A stretch of 64,000 bases of DNA from Ramlibacter sp. (lineage in GTDB: Bacteria; Pseudomonadota; Gammaproteobacteria; Burkholderiales; Burkholderiaceae_C), in contig JAHBZN010000002.1 of the NCBI GenBank assembly GCA_019635415.1, forward strand, positions 1,116,001 to 1,180,000, read 5' to 3'. Positions within the stretch are counted from its first letter, which is position 1, and every line of letters starts with the position of its first letter. A program made the translations under genes and the position numbers. Shown piece by piece: positions 43,345 through 52,727 of the stretch. The notes under the pieces were generated by a model. The model was not told the origin of the DNA. It was given only the letters and a program-made list of their open reading frames with translations, and searched no databases.

Positions 43345-45057
43345 ATGAACCTCAGCCGCCGCGAATTCGCGAGCGTGCTGGCGGCAGCCATGGCCTCGGG
43401 CTTTTCCCTGGCCGGGTGCGCGTCCGCCCAGCAGGCCGCCCAGAGCTATGACGTTCCGAAGTCGGGCAATGTGCATCTGTTGCACATGACCGACTGCCAC
43501 GCGCAGTTGCTGCCCGTGTATTTCCGCGAGCCGTCCGTCAACCTGGGCGTGGGCGGCATGGCAGGCCAGTGGCCCCACCTGGTGGGGGAGCATTTGCTGA
43601 AGGCGGCGGGATTCAAGGCGGGTTCGCCCGAAGCCCACGCCTTCACCTACCTGGACTTTGAACGGGCGGCTCGCCAGTACGGCAAGGTGGGCGGCTTTGC
43701 GCACCTGGCCACCCTGGTCCGGCAACTCAAGGCCTCGCGGCCCGGGGCCCTGCTGCTGGATGGTGGCGACACCTGGCAGGGCAGCGCGACCTCCCTGTGG
43801 ACCGAGGGTCAGGACATGGTCGAGGCCTGCCAGCTGCTCGGGGTGGACGTGATGACCGCGCACTGGGAGTTCACCTACGGCGAAGCCCGCGTCAAGGAGA
43901 TCGTGGACAAGCGCCTTGGCCGGATTGAATTCGTGGCGCAGAACGTCAAGACCCGCGATTTCGAGGACCCGGTTTTCAAGCCTTACACGTTGCGCGAGAT
44001 GAACGGAGTGCCCGTGGCCATCATCGGCCAGGCTTTTCCGTACACCCCCATTGCCAATCCATCGTGGATGGTGCCCAACTGGACCTTTGGCATCCAGGAG
44101 AAGGAGCTTCAGGCCGTGGTGGACGCCGCCCGAGCCAAGGGCGCGCAGGCCGTGGTGCTGCTCAGCCACAACGGCATGGACGTGGACCTCAAGCTGGCGT
44201 CGCGCGTGACCGGCATCGACGCCATCCTGGGGGGGCACACGCACGATGGCGTGCCTGTCCCCGTGGTGGTGAAGAACGCCAGCGGCCAGACGCTGGTGAC
44301 CAACGCGGGCAGCAACGGCAAATTCCTGGGCGTGCTCGACCTGGAGGTCAAGGGCAAGCGGGTCACGGGCTTCCAGTACCGCCTGCTGCCCGTGTTTGCC
44401 AACCTGTTGCCCGCCGCGGCGGACATGACGGCGCTGATCGAGCGCGTGCGCGCGCCATTCAAGGCCCGCCTCGAACAGCCGCTGGCCACCACGGAAGGCC
44501 TGCTCTACCGCCGCGGCAATTTCAACGGCACGTTTGACCAGGTGATCGTGGACGCGCTGATGGACGTCCGTGGTGCGGAGATCGCGTTCTCGCCGGGCTT
44601 CCGCTGGGGAACGTCGCTGCTGCCGGGGCAGACGCTCACGCGGGAGCACCTGATGGACCAGACGGCGATCACCTACCCGTGGACCACGCTGAGCGAGCTG
44701 TCGGGGGACACCATCAAGACCATTCTGGAAGACGTGGCCGACAACCTGTTCAACCCCGACCCCTACTACCAGCAGGGAGGGGACATGGTGCGCGTGGGAG
44801 GGCTGACCTACACCTGCGACCCGCTGGCCACAATGGGCCACCGCATCCAGGACATGCGCCTGAACGGCCGCCTGCTCGAAGCCGGCAAGACCTACAAGGT
44901 GGCGGGTTGGGCGCCCGTGGCCGAGGCCAGCAGGAATGCGGGCCCGCCGATCTGGGAGGTGATGGAAACCTGGCTCAGGTCCCATGGGACACTCAAGGCG
45001 CCCGTGCTCAATACCCCCCGCCTGCCCGGCATGCAGGGCAATCCCGGCCTGGCCTGA
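43345..45057 (+). CDS. soxB: Thiosulfohydrolase SoxB
   Basis: 570 residues. The Tat motif SRREF opens the signal, which ends SLAGC (C25), a possible lipobox. The 5'-nucleotidase-type dimanganese site is seen in HLLHMTDCHAQLLPV, GGDTWQGSAT, LLSHNGMDVDL and LGGHTHDGVPVP; a C-terminal substrate domain follows (FSPGFRWGTSLLPG). It releases sulfate from the SoxY-bound sulfonate. Last gene of the sox operon here; soxV, soxW and soxS are not present. Confidence 0.95.
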   Translation: MNLSRREFASVLAAAMASGFSLAGCASAQQAAQSYDVPKSGNVHLLHMTDCHAQLLPVYFREPSVNLGVGGMAGQWPHLVGEHLLKAAGFKAGSPEAHAFTYLDFERAARQYGKVGGFAHLATLVRQLKASRPGALLLDGGDTWQGSATSLWTEGQDMVEACQLLGVDVMTAHWEFTYGEARVKEIVDKRLGRIEFVAQNVKTRDFEDPVFKPYTLREMNGVPVAIIGQAFPYTPIANPSWMVPNWTFGIQEKELQAVVDAARAKGAQAVVLLSHNGMDVDLKLASRVTGIDAILGGHTHDGVPVPVVVKNASGQTLVTNAGSNGKFLGVLDLEVKGKRVTGFQYRLLPVFANLLPAAADMTALIERVRAPFKARLEQPLATTEGLLYRRGNFNGTFDQVIVDALMDVRGAEIAFSPGFRWGTSLLPGQTLTREHLMDQTAITYPWTTLSELSGDTIKTILEDVADNLFNPDPYYQQGGDMVRVGGLTYTCDPLATMGHRIQDMRLNGRLLEAGKTYKVAGWAPVAEASRNAGPPIWEVMETWLRSHGTLKAPVLNTPRLPGMQGNPGLA

Positions 45058-45224
45058 GGCGCGGCTCCCTGTGACACACGGCGCGAACGGTCGTTCGGGC
45101 CGCCCGCTGGTATCGATGTCATTTCGGTGGCACAATCGCGCCTGTACTTAGGCCCCTTCCCAAGCCACAGTCGCATCCGCCAACCGGTTCAGCCGTGCAG
45201 CGGAAGGTTTGTCAACCAGCTAAT

Positions 45225-45241
45225 GTTTCCCGAAGGGAAAC
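45225..45241 (+). promoter_or_regulatory. Hairpin directly before the sucA ribosome-binding site
   Basis: GTTTCCC, loop GAA, GGGAAAC is a perfect 7-bp stem that ends at the base before GGAGG, the sucA ribosome-binding site (45242-45246). It may stabilise the mRNA or influence ribosome access to the 2-oxoglutarate dehydrogenase operon. CACAAT at 45131-45136 is a possible -10 box. Confidence 0.45.
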
Positions 45242-45256
45242 GGAGGTCAGCGGAAT

Positions 45257-48151
45257 ATGAGCGATCAATCGACGCCGTCAACGGCGTCTGTCTACACGTC
45301 CTATCAGGGCAATTCCTATCTCTTCGGCGGCAATGCGCCCTACGTCGAGGAGATGTACGAAAACTACCTGGCCCACCCGGGCAGCGTGCCTGACAACTGG
45401 CGTGCCTATTTCGACGCATTGCAGCATGTGCCCTCGACCGACGGCACCGACGCCCGCGATGTGCCCCACCTTCCCGTCATCAAGGCGTTTGCCGAGCGTG
45501 CCAAGCAGGGGACGACCCGCGTGGTGCAGGCCAGCGGCGCCGATTCCGAACTGGGCCGCAAGCGGGTGGCCGTCCAGCAGTTGATCGCGGCCTATCGCAA
45601 CGTGGGTGCGCGCTGGGCCGATCTGGACCCGTTGAAGCGCGCCGAGCGCCCGGCCATTCCGGAGTTGGAGCCCTCGTTCTACGGTTTCAGCGACGCCGAT
45701 CTTGAAACGGTGTTCAACACCAGCAACACCTTCTTCGGCAAGGAGACCATGTCCTTGCGCGATCTGCTCAATGCCCTGCGCGAGACCTATTGCGGCACCA
45801 TGGGCGCGGAGTACATGTACACCACCGACCAGAACCACAAGCGGTGGTGGCAGCAGAAGCTCGAAAGCGCCCGTACCAACCCCAAGCTCAACGCGGAACA
45901 GAAGCGTCGCGTGCTGGAGCGGCTGACCGCCGCCGAGGGCCTGGAGCGCTTCCTGCACACCAAGTACGTGGGCCAGAAGCGTTTCTCCCTCGAAGGGGGT
46001 GAGAGCTTCATCGTGGCCATGGACGAGCTGATCAACCTGGCCGGCGCGCGTGGCGTGCAGGAAATCGTGATTGGCATGGCGCACCGGGGACGCCTCAACG
46101 TGCTGGTGAATTCGCTGGGCAAGCTGCCCGCGAACCTGTTTGCCGAGTTCGACCACACCGCGCCCGAGGACCTGCCCAGCGGCGACGTCAAGTACCACCA
46201 GGGCTTCAGCTCCGACGTGACCACGCCCGGCGGCCCGGTGCACCTCACGCTGGCGTTCAATCCCTCGCATCTGGAAATCGTCAACCCGGTGGTGGAGGGC
46301 TCGGTGCGCGCGCGCATGGACCGCCGTGGTGACCCGATGGGCAAGCAGGTGCTGCCGGTCATCGTCCACGGTGACGCGGCCTTTGCCGGCCAGGGCGTCG
46401 TCATGGAAACCCTGGCGCTGGCCGAAACCCGTGGCTACCACACGGGCGGCACCGTGCACATCGTGATCAACAACCAGATCGGCTTCACCACCAGCGACCC
46501 GCGCGACAGCCGCTCGACGCTGTACTGCTCCGACATCGTGAAGATGATCGAGGCGCCCGTGCTGCACGTCAACGGCGACGACCCCGAAGCCGTGGTGCTT
46601 GCCACCCAGCTCGCGCTGGACTTCCGCATGGAGTTCCAGAAGGATGTGGTGGTGGACATCATCTGCTTCCGCAAGCTGGGCCACAACGAACAGGACACGC
46701 CGTCCCTGACCCAGCCGCTGATGTACAAGAAGATTGCTGCCCATCCGGGCACGCGCAAGCTGTACGCCGACAAGCTGGCGGCCCAGGGCTTTGGCGACAC
46801 GCTGGGCGACGACATGGTCAAGGCGCAGCGTGCCGCCTTCGATGCGGGCAAGAACACGTCCGATCCGGTGCTGACCAACTTCAAGAGCAAGTACGCGGTG
46901 GACTGGAGCCCGTACCTCAACAAGAAATGGACCGACGCCGCCGACACCGCCATCCCGATGGCGGAATGGAAGCGTCTGGCCGAGAAGATCACCGTGGTGC
47001 CTGAAGGCTTCACCGTGCATCCGCTGGTCAAGAAAGTGCTGGACGACCGCGCGGCCATGGGCCGCGGTGAGGCCAACGTCGACTGGGGCATGGGCGAGCA
47101 CATGGCCTTTGCCTCCCTGGTGGCCAGCGGCTATCCGGTGCGCCTGTCGGGCGAGGATTGCGGCCGCGGCACCTTCACTCACCGCCACGCCGTGCTGCAC
47201 GACCAGAACCGCGAGAAGTTCGACGTCGGCACCTACACGCCGCTGCAGAACGTGGCCGACAACCAGGCCCCCTTCGTGGTCATCGACTCCATCCTGTCCG
47301 AGGAAGCTGTTCTGGCCTTCGAGTACGGCTACGCCTCCAACGACCCGAACACCCTGGTGATCTGGGAGGCGCAGTTCGGCGATTTCGCCAACGGCGCTCA
47401 GGTGGTGATTGACCAGTTCATCGCCTCGGGCGAGGTGAAGTGGGGCCGGGTCAATGGCATCACGCTGATGCTGCCGCACGGGTATGAAGGCCAGGGTCCG
47501 GAGCACAGCTCGGCTCGCCTGGAGCGGTTCATGCAGCTGTCGGCTGACATCAACATGCAGGTCGTGCAGCCCACGACGGCGAGCCAGATCTTCCACCTGC
47601 TGCGGCGCCAGATGGTGCGCAACCTGCGCAAGCCGCTGATCATCATGACGCCCAAGTCGCTTCTGCGTAACAAGGACGCGACGTCGCCGCTGTCCGAGTT
47701 CACCAAGGGGGGCTTCCAGACCGTGATCCCCGATCAGAGCGAAGCGGTTGGCAAGAAGGCCGACAAGGTCAAGCGCGTGATCGCATGCTCGGGCAAGGTG
47801 TACTACGACCTCGCCAAGAAGCGCGAGGAAAAGGAGATCGACGACGTCGCGATCCTGCGCGTCGAGCAGCTCTACCCGTTCCCGCACAAGGCCTTCGCGG
47901 CCGAGCTGCGCAAGTACCCGAATGCGACCGACATCGTCTGGTGCCAGGACGAACCGCAGAACCAGGGGGCCTGGTTCTTCGTGCAGCACTACATCCACGA
48001 AAACATGTCGGAAGGCCAGAAGCTGGGCTATTCCGGGCGTGCCGCGTCGGCTTCGCCGGCCGTGGGTTATTCGCACCTGCATCAGGAACAGCAGAAGAAC
48101 CTGGTGGACGGCGCGTTCGGCAAGCTCAAGGGCTTCGTGCTCACCAAGTAA
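45257..48151 (+). CDS. sucA: 2-oxoglutarate dehydrogenase E1 component
   Basis: 964 residues, full length. Decarboxylates 2-oxoglutarate with ThDP in the TCA cycle. The N-terminal E2-binding segment (LFGGNAPYVEEMYENYLAHP), GGESFIVAMDELI, MAHRGRLNVLVN, HGDAAFAGQGVVMETLAL, the INNQIGFTTSDPRD loop, and C-terminal DQFIASGEVKWGRVNGI and LPHGYEGQGPEHSSARLERF are all typical. First gene of sucA-sucB-lpd-zapE. A hairpin lies just upstream of its ribosome-binding site. Confidence 0.97.
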   Translation: MSDQSTPSTASVYTSYQGNSYLFGGNAPYVEEMYENYLAHPGSVPDNWRAYFDALQHVPSTDGTDARDVPHLPVIKAFAERAKQGTTRVVQASGADSELGRKRVAVQQLIAAYRNVGARWADLDPLKRAERPAIPELEPSFYGFSDADLETVFNTSNTFFGKETMSLRDLLNALRETYCGTMGAEYMYTTDQNHKRWWQQKLESARTNPKLNAEQKRRVLERLTAAEGLERFLHTKYVGQKRFSLEGGESFIVAMDELINLAGARGVQEIVIGMAHRGRLNVLVNSLGKLPANLFAEFDHTAPEDLPSGDVKYHQGFSSDVTTPGGPVHLTLAFNPSHLEIVNPVVEGSVRARMDRRGDPMGKQVLPVIVHGDAAFAGQGVVMETLALAETRGYHTGGTVHIVINNQIGFTTSDPRDSRSTLYCSDIVKMIEAPVLHVNGDDPEAVVLATQLALDFRMEFQKDVVVDIICFRKLGHNEQDTPSLTQPLMYKKIAAHPGTRKLYADKLAAQGFGDTLGDDMVKAQRAAFDAGKNTSDPVLTNFKSKYAVDWSPYLNKKWTDAADTAIPMAEWKRLAEKITVVPEGFTVHPLVKKVLDDRAAMGRGEANVDWGMGEHMAFASLVASGYPVRLSGEDCGRGTFTHRHAVLHDQNREKFDVGTYTPLQNVADNQAPFVVIDSILSEEAVLAFEYGYASNDPNTLVIWEAQFGDFANGAQVVIDQFIASGEVKWGRVNGITLMLPHGYEGQGPEHSSARLERFMQLSADINMQVVQPTTASQIFHLLRRQMVRNLRKPLIIMTPKSLLRNKDATSPLSEFTKGGFQTVIPDQSEAVGKKADKVKRVIACSGKVYYDLAKKREEKEIDDVAILRVEQLYPFPHKAFAAELRKYPNATDIVWCQDEPQNQGAWFFVQHYIHENMSEGQKLGYSGRAASASPAVGYSHLHQEQQKNLVDGAFGKLKGFVLTK

Positions 48152-48162
48152 CGACGGATTCA

Positions 48163-48189
48163 ACAAGGCCCGGGGAGTCCCGGCCTTGT
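48163..48189 (+). promoter_or_regulatory. Hairpin in the sucA-sucB gap
   Basis: ACAAGGCCCGGG, loop GAGT, CCCGGCCTTGT forms an 11-bp stem with one bulged C, 12 bp after the sucA stop and 28 bp before the sucB start. There is no T tract, so it more likely protects the sucA mRNA end or tunes the ratio of E1 to E2 than stops transcription. Confidence 0.45.
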
Positions 48190-48217
48190 CCTTGCATCAA
48201 ACATCTTAGGAACAAGA

Positions 48218-49474
48218 ATGGCTATCGTAGAAGTGAAAGTCCCTCAGCTGTCCGAATCAGTGGCCGAGGCGACCATGCTGCAGTGGAAGAAGAAGGCGGG
48301 TGAAGCCGTCGCTGTGGATGAAATCCTGATCGAGATCGAGACCGACAAGGTGGTACTGGAAGTGCCCGCGCCGGCCGCCGGCGTGCTGGCTGAGATCGTG
48401 GTGGGAGACGGCGGGACCGTGACCGCCGATCAGCTGATCGCCAAGATCGACACCGAAGGCAAGGGCACTGCGGCGGCCCCGGCCAGCGCTCCCGCCGCCG
48501 CGGCGACGCCAGCAGCGGCTCCCGCCGCTGCCGCCAGCGCATCCAAGGCCGGGGTGGCCATGCCCGCAGCGGCCAAGCTCATGGCCGACAACCAGTTGCC
48601 CGCGGGTTCCGTGCCCGGCACCGGCAAGGATGGCCGCGTAACCAAGGGTGATGTGCTGGGTGCCGTCGCCGCTGGCGCGGCCCGGCCTGTGGCGGCTCCG
48701 GCGGCCATTCCCACTGGCGTTCCCAAGACGGCGCTGCCTCAGGTGGCGGGGCCGGCCTCGCCCGACCTGGGCGACCGCCCTGAAGAGCGCGTTCCGATGA
48801 GCCGCCTGCGCGCCCGCATTGCCGAGCGCCTGTTGCAGTCGCAATCCACCAATGCCATCCTGACCACGTTCAACGAGGTGAACATGGCGCCCGTGATGGA
48901 CATGCGCAAGAAGTTCCAGGACGTGTTCACCAAGGAGCACGGCGTGAAGATCGGCTTCATGAGCTTCTTCGTGAAGGCCGCGGTGCACGCGCTGAAGAAG
49001 TATCCGGTGCTCAACGCCTCGGTCGATGGCAACGACATCGTCTATCACGGCTATTTCGACATCGGCATTGCCGTGGGCTCCCCGCGCGGCCTGGTGGTGC
49101 CGATCCTGCGCAATGCCGATCAGATGAGTTTTGCCGATATCGAGAAAAAGATCGCCGAGTATGGCCAGAAGGCCAAGGACGGCAAGCTGGGCATCGAGGA
49201 GATGACCGGCGGCACCTTCTCGATCAGCAATGGTGGCACGTTCGGCTCGATGCTGTCCACGCCCATCATCAATCCGCCGCAGTCGGCCATCCTGGGCGTG
49301 CACGCCACCAAGGATCGCGCCGTGGTTGAAAACGGCCAGATCGTGATCCGGCCGATGAACTACCTCGCCATGAGCTACGACCACCGCATCATCGATGGAC
49401 GCGAGGCCGTGCTTGGCCTGGTCGCCATGAAGGAAGCGCTGGAAGATCCGTCGCGACTGCTGTTTGACATCTGA
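48218..49474 (+). CDS. sucB: 2-oxoglutarate dehydrogenase E2, dihydrolipoyl succinyltransferase
   Basis: 418 residues. A single lipoyl domain (residues 3-77, K44 in [11 protein letters not shown]), an Ala-rich linker, a peripheral-subunit-binding domain ([22 protein letters not shown]) and the catalytic domain ([29 protein letters not shown] with the active His/Asp). It transfers succinyl to CoA. Unlike aceF and lpdA of the pyruvate complex, its linker contains no dispersed-element copy. Confidence 0.97.
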   Translation: MAIVEVKVPQLSESVAEATMLQWKKKAGEAVAVDEILIEIETDKVVLEVPAPAAGVLAEIVVGDGGTVTADQLIAKIDTEGKGTAAAPASAPAAAATPAAAPAAAASASKAGVAMPAAAKLMADNQLPAGSVPGTGKDGRVTKGDVLGAVAAGAARPVAAPAAIPTGVPKTALPQVAGPASPDLGDRPEERVPMSRLRARIAERLLQSQSTNAILTTFNEVNMAPVMDMRKKFQDVFTKEHGVKIGFMSFFVKAAVHALKKYPVLNASVDGNDIVYHGYFDIGIAVGSPRGLVVPILRNADQMSFADIEKKIAEYGQKAKDGKLGIEEMTGGTFSISNGGTFGSMLSTPIINPPQSAILGVHATKDRAVVENGQIVIRPMNYLAMSYDHRIIDGREAVLGLVAMKEALEDPSRLLFDI

Positions 49475-49533
49475 CAACCTGTGAGGGGCGGGTCCTTGCC
49501 TGGCCAGGATCCGTCTCCAATTGACTGAATACC

Positions 49534-50961
49534 ATGAGCAAAGAATTCGACGTCATCGTCATCGGCGGTGGCCCCGGCGGCTACATCGCTGCGATCCGCG
49601 CGGCCCAGCTGGGGTTCAACGTGGCCTGCATCGACGAATGGAAAAACAGCAAGGGCGGCCCGGCCCCCGGCGGCACCTGTACCAACGTGGGCTGCATTCC
49701 GAGCAAGGCGCTGCTTCAATCTTCCGAACACTACGAACACGCCGGCAAGCACTTTGCCGAGCATGGCATCGAAGTGAAGGGCCTCGGCCTGGACGTGGGC
49801 AAGATGCTGGCCCGCAAGGATGCGGTGGTCAAGCAGAACAACGACGGCATCCTGTTTCTGTTCAAGAAGAACAAGGTCACCTTCTTCCACGGGCGTGGCT
49901 CGTTCGTCAAGGCAGTTGACGGCGCCTACGAAATCAAGGTGGCCGGTGCCACCGAAGAGACCGTGACCGGCAAGCACATCATCGTGGCCACGGGCTCCAA
50001 CGCCCGCGCGCTGCCCGGTGCGCCTTTCGATGAGGAAAACATTCTGTCCAACGACGGGGCGCTGCGCATCGGCGGCGTGCCCAAGAAGCTGGGCCTCATC
50101 GGCTCCGGCGTGATCGGTCTGGAGATGGGTTCGGTCTGGCGTCGCCTGGGAGCCGAGGTGACCGTGCTCGAGGGACTGCCGACCTTCCTGGGCGCCGTGG
50201 ATGAACAGATCGCGAAGGAAGCCAAGAAGGCATTCGACAAGCAGGGGCTGAAGATCGAGCTGGGCGTGAAGGTCGGAGAGATCAAGACTGGCAAGAAGGG
50301 CGTTTCGGTGGCTTACACCAACGCCAAGGGTGAAGCCCAGACGCTGGACGTGGACAAGCTGATCGTGTCGATTGGCCGTGTGCCCAACACGACCGGCCTG
50401 AGTGCCGAGGCCGTGGGCCTGAGCCTTGACGAACGCGGTGCCATCGTGGTCGACGGCGATTGCAAGACCAATCTGCCGGGCGTGTGGGCCATCGGCGACG
50501 TGGTGCGCGGCCCGATGCTGGCGCACAAGGCCGAGGAGGAAGGCGTGGCCGTGGCCGAGCGCATCGCGGGCCAGCACGGGCACGTCAACTTCAACACCAT
50601 CCCGTGGGTGATCTATACCCACCCCGAAATTGCGTGGGTGGGGCAGACCGAGCAGCAGCTCAAGGCCGAAGGGCGGGCCTACAAGGCGGGAACCTTCCCG
50701 TTCCTGGCCAATGGCCGGGCGCGCGCGCTGGGTGACACGACCGGCATGGTCAAGTTCCTGGCCGATGCCGCGACCGATGAAATCCTGGGCGTGCACATGG
50801 TGGGTCCCCAGGTCAGCGAACTGATCTCCGAGGCCGTGGTGGCCATGGAATTCAAGGCCAGCAGCGAGGACATCGCCCGCATCTGTCATGCCCACCCCTC
50901 GCTGAGCGAGGCGACCAAGGAAGCCGCGCTGGCGGTGGACAAGCGCACCTTGAATTTCTGA
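49534..50961 (+). CDS. lpd: Dihydrolipoyl dehydrogenase (E3) of the 2-oxoglutarate complex
   Basis: 475 residues, a plain E3 without a lipoyl domain. FAD motif [18 protein letters not shown], redox disulfide C49/C54 ([16 protein letters not shown]), NAD motif [34 protein letters not shown] and the active-site HAHPSLSEA. It is a second, clearly different E3 from the one at 18584, dedicated by position to the sucAB operon. It ends 1 bp before zapE. Confidence 0.96.
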   Translation: MSKEFDVIVIGGGPGGYIAAIRAAQLGFNVACIDEWKNSKGGPAPGGTCTNVGCIPSKALLQSSEHYEHAGKHFAEHGIEVKGLGLDVGKMLARKDAVVKQNNDGILFLFKKNKVTFFHGRGSFVKAVDGAYEIKVAGATEETVTGKHIIVATGSNARALPGAPFDEENILSNDGALRIGGVPKKLGLIGSGVIGLEMGSVWRRLGAEVTVLEGLPTFLGAVDEQIAKEAKKAFDKQGLKIELGVKVGEIKTGKKGVSVAYTNAKGEAQTLDVDKLIVSIGRVPNTTGLSAEAVGLSLDERGAIVVDGDCKTNLPGVWAIGDVVRGPMLAHKAEEEGVAVAERIAGQHGHVNFNTIPWVIYTHPEIAWVGQTEQQLKAEGRAYKAGTFPFLANGRARALGDTTGMVKFLADAATDEILGVHMVGPQVSELISEAVVAMEFKASSEDIARICHAHPSLSEATKEAALAVDKRTLNF

Positions 50962-50962
50962 C

Positions 50963-52063
50963 GTGCCCTCGGTTCGCGACGCCTACGCGGCCCAGTTGCA
51001 GGCGCGGGGTTACCAGAGTGATCCCGCGCAGCTCCGTGCCGTGGATGCCCTGCAGCGGTGCGCGGACGAGTGGGCCGCGTTCAAGGAGCAGCGGTCCAAT
51101 GCGTTCAAGAAGCTGATCAACCGCCCCGAGGTGCCGCGCGGCGTCTACATGTACGGCGGCGTCGGGCGCGGCAAGAGCTTCCTGATGGACTGCTTCTACA
51201 ACGCCGTGCCCATCGTGCGCAAAACGCGCTTGCACTTCCATGAGTTCATGCGCGAGGTGCACCGCGAGCTCGCCGACTTGCAAGGGACGGTGAATCCGCT
51301 GGACGAATTGGGCAAACGCATGGCGCGGCGGTATCGGCTGGTCTGTTTCGACGAATTCCATGTGGCCGACATCACCGATGCAATGATCCTGCACAGGCTG
51401 CTGGTGGCGTTGTTCGACAACGGCGTGGGCTTTGTCACCACATCCAATTTCAAGCCTGACGACCTCTACCCCAATGGCCTGCACCGCGACCGCATCCTGC
51501 CTGCCATCGCGCTGCTGAACCAGCGGCTGGAGGTGGTGAACGTGGACAACGGCACCGACTACCGTGGCCGCGCGATGGAGCAGGTCCAGCTCTATCACAC
51601 GCCGCTCGGCCCGCAGGCCGATGCCTTGATGGACGAGGCCTTCAACCGCCTGGCCGAATCGCAGGACGAAGATCCGGTTCTGCACATCGAGGCGCGGGAG
51701 ATCAGGGCGCGGCGCAAGGCCGGGGGCGTGGTCTGGTTTGACTTCAGGACGCTGTGCGGAGGACCCCGCTCGCAGAACGACTACCTCGAGATCGCCACCC
51801 AGTTCCACACGGTGCTGCTGTCCGACGTGCCGTACATGCCGGTGCGCATGGCGTCCGAGGCCCGGCGGTTCACCTGGCTGGTGGACGTGCTGTACGACCG
51901 CCGGGTCAAGCTGATCATGTCCGCCGAGGTGGCGCCCGAGGCGCTGTACACGGATGGCCCTCTTGCGCATGAGTTTCCGCGCACGGTTTCGCGGCTCAAT
52001 GAGATGCAGTCTGCCGCTTTCCTCGCCCAGGAGCGCCGGCTGGTGGATACTCGCATCACATGA
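50963..52063 (+). CDS. zapE: Cell division ATPase ZapE (AFG1 family)
   Basis: 366 residues from a GTG one base after the lpd stop. Walker A is GGVGRGKSFLMD, Walker B is LVCFDEFHVADI, followed by LFDNGVGFVTTSN (sensor 1). ZapE is an ATPase that associates with the Z ring and is needed under stress. Linkage to the 2-oxoglutarate dehydrogenase operon recurs in betaproteobacteria. Its stop overlaps the next gene by 4 bp. Confidence 0.92.
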   Translation: MPSVRDAYAAQLQARGYQSDPAQLRAVDALQRCADEWAAFKEQRSNAFKKLINRPEVPRGVYMYGGVGRGKSFLMDCFYNAVPIVRKTRLHFHEFMREVHRELADLQGTVNPLDELGKRMARRYRLVCFDEFHVADITDAMILHRLLVALFDNGVGFVTTSNFKPDDLYPNGLHRDRILPAIALLNQRLEVVNVDNGTDYRGRAMEQVQLYHTPLGPQADALMDEAFNRLAESQDEDPVLHIEAREIRARRKAGGVVWFDFRTLCGGPRSQNDYLEIATQFHTVLLSDVPYMPVRMASEARRFTWLVDVLYDRRVKLIMSAEVAPEALYTDGPLAHEFPRTVSRLNEMQSAAFLAQERRLVDTRIT

Positions 52064-52698
52064 AACGCCTCCGCTTTGCTCTGGTTTTGATAGCGCTATG
52101 CCTCGGTGCGACGGGGGCTAGCGCCCAAAACGACGCGAAAACGGGTGATGGCGCCGAACGTGACCGGATCCAGGCGGAGCGCACGGCTGCCAACGCAAGG
52201 TACGAACGTGATGCCGTGGCCTGTCATGCACGATTTGCGGTCAACGACTGCCTCGACGAAGCCAGGGCCCGGCGCCGTGAGCGGCTCGGGGATCTGCGCC
52301 GCCAGGAAATTTCGCTGAACGATGCACAGCGCCGACGCAAGGGCGCGGCGCAGCAGCAGCGTATGGACGAGAAGGCCGCGTTGCTGAGCCAGAGGCAGGC
52401 CGATGAGGCTCGTGGGCGTGAAAAGGCCAAGCCGTCGCGCGATGCGCGCGCGAGTCGCCCCTTGGGTCCGGCGAGCGCGTCGGGCGGCGCCTCTGCCGCT
52501 GTGACGGCCCGCCAGGACGAACGCCTGCGGGCCGCCAAGCAGGCCCAGGCGCGGCAATCGCGTGCCGAAGAGGCCGCAGCCCAGGCCCGGCGCCAGCGGG
52601 TGTACGTGCGGGAAGCCCAGGAGCGCAAGCAGCGCATTCTCAAACGCCAACAGGAGCGGACCCAACCTCCGGCCAGGCCCTTGCCCGTGCCGCCCTGA
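52060..52698 (+). CDS. Exported coiled-coil protein of unknown function
   Basis: 212 residues, overlapping zapE by ATGA. A signal peptide (ALVLIALCLGATGASAQ) precedes a highly charged helical protein rich in Arg, Gln, Ala and Lys. There are two Cys (ACHARFAVNDCLDEAR), a pattern often seen in periplasmic proteins with a disulfide hairpin. The C terminus is Pro-rich (PPARPLPVPP). No family is recognised. Most of the signal peptide is encoded by an inverted copy of the dispersed element, so the signal may be partly element-derived. Confidence 0.65.
   Translation: MKRLRFALVLIALCLGATGASAQNDAKTGDGAERDRIQAERTAANARYERDAVACHARFAVNDCLDEARARRRERLGDLRRQEISLNDAQRRRKGAAQQQRMDEKAALLSQRQADEARGREKAKPSRDARASRPLGPASASGGASAAVTARQDERLRAAKQAQARQSRAEEAAAQARRQRVYVREAQERKQRILKRQQERTQPPARPLPVPP
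52081..52132 (-). repeat. Dispersed GCTATCAAAA element, copy 9, in a signal peptide, reversed
   Basis: On the plus strand: CTGGTTTTGATAGCGCTATG, spacer, GGGGGCTAGCGCCCAAAACG. It is inverted relative to most other copies and is read antisense to them as the signal peptide of the coiled-coil protein. Confidence 0.75.
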
Positions 52699-52727
52699 GG
52701 CCGCGTCGGTACCTCCCTAGGCGCCTG

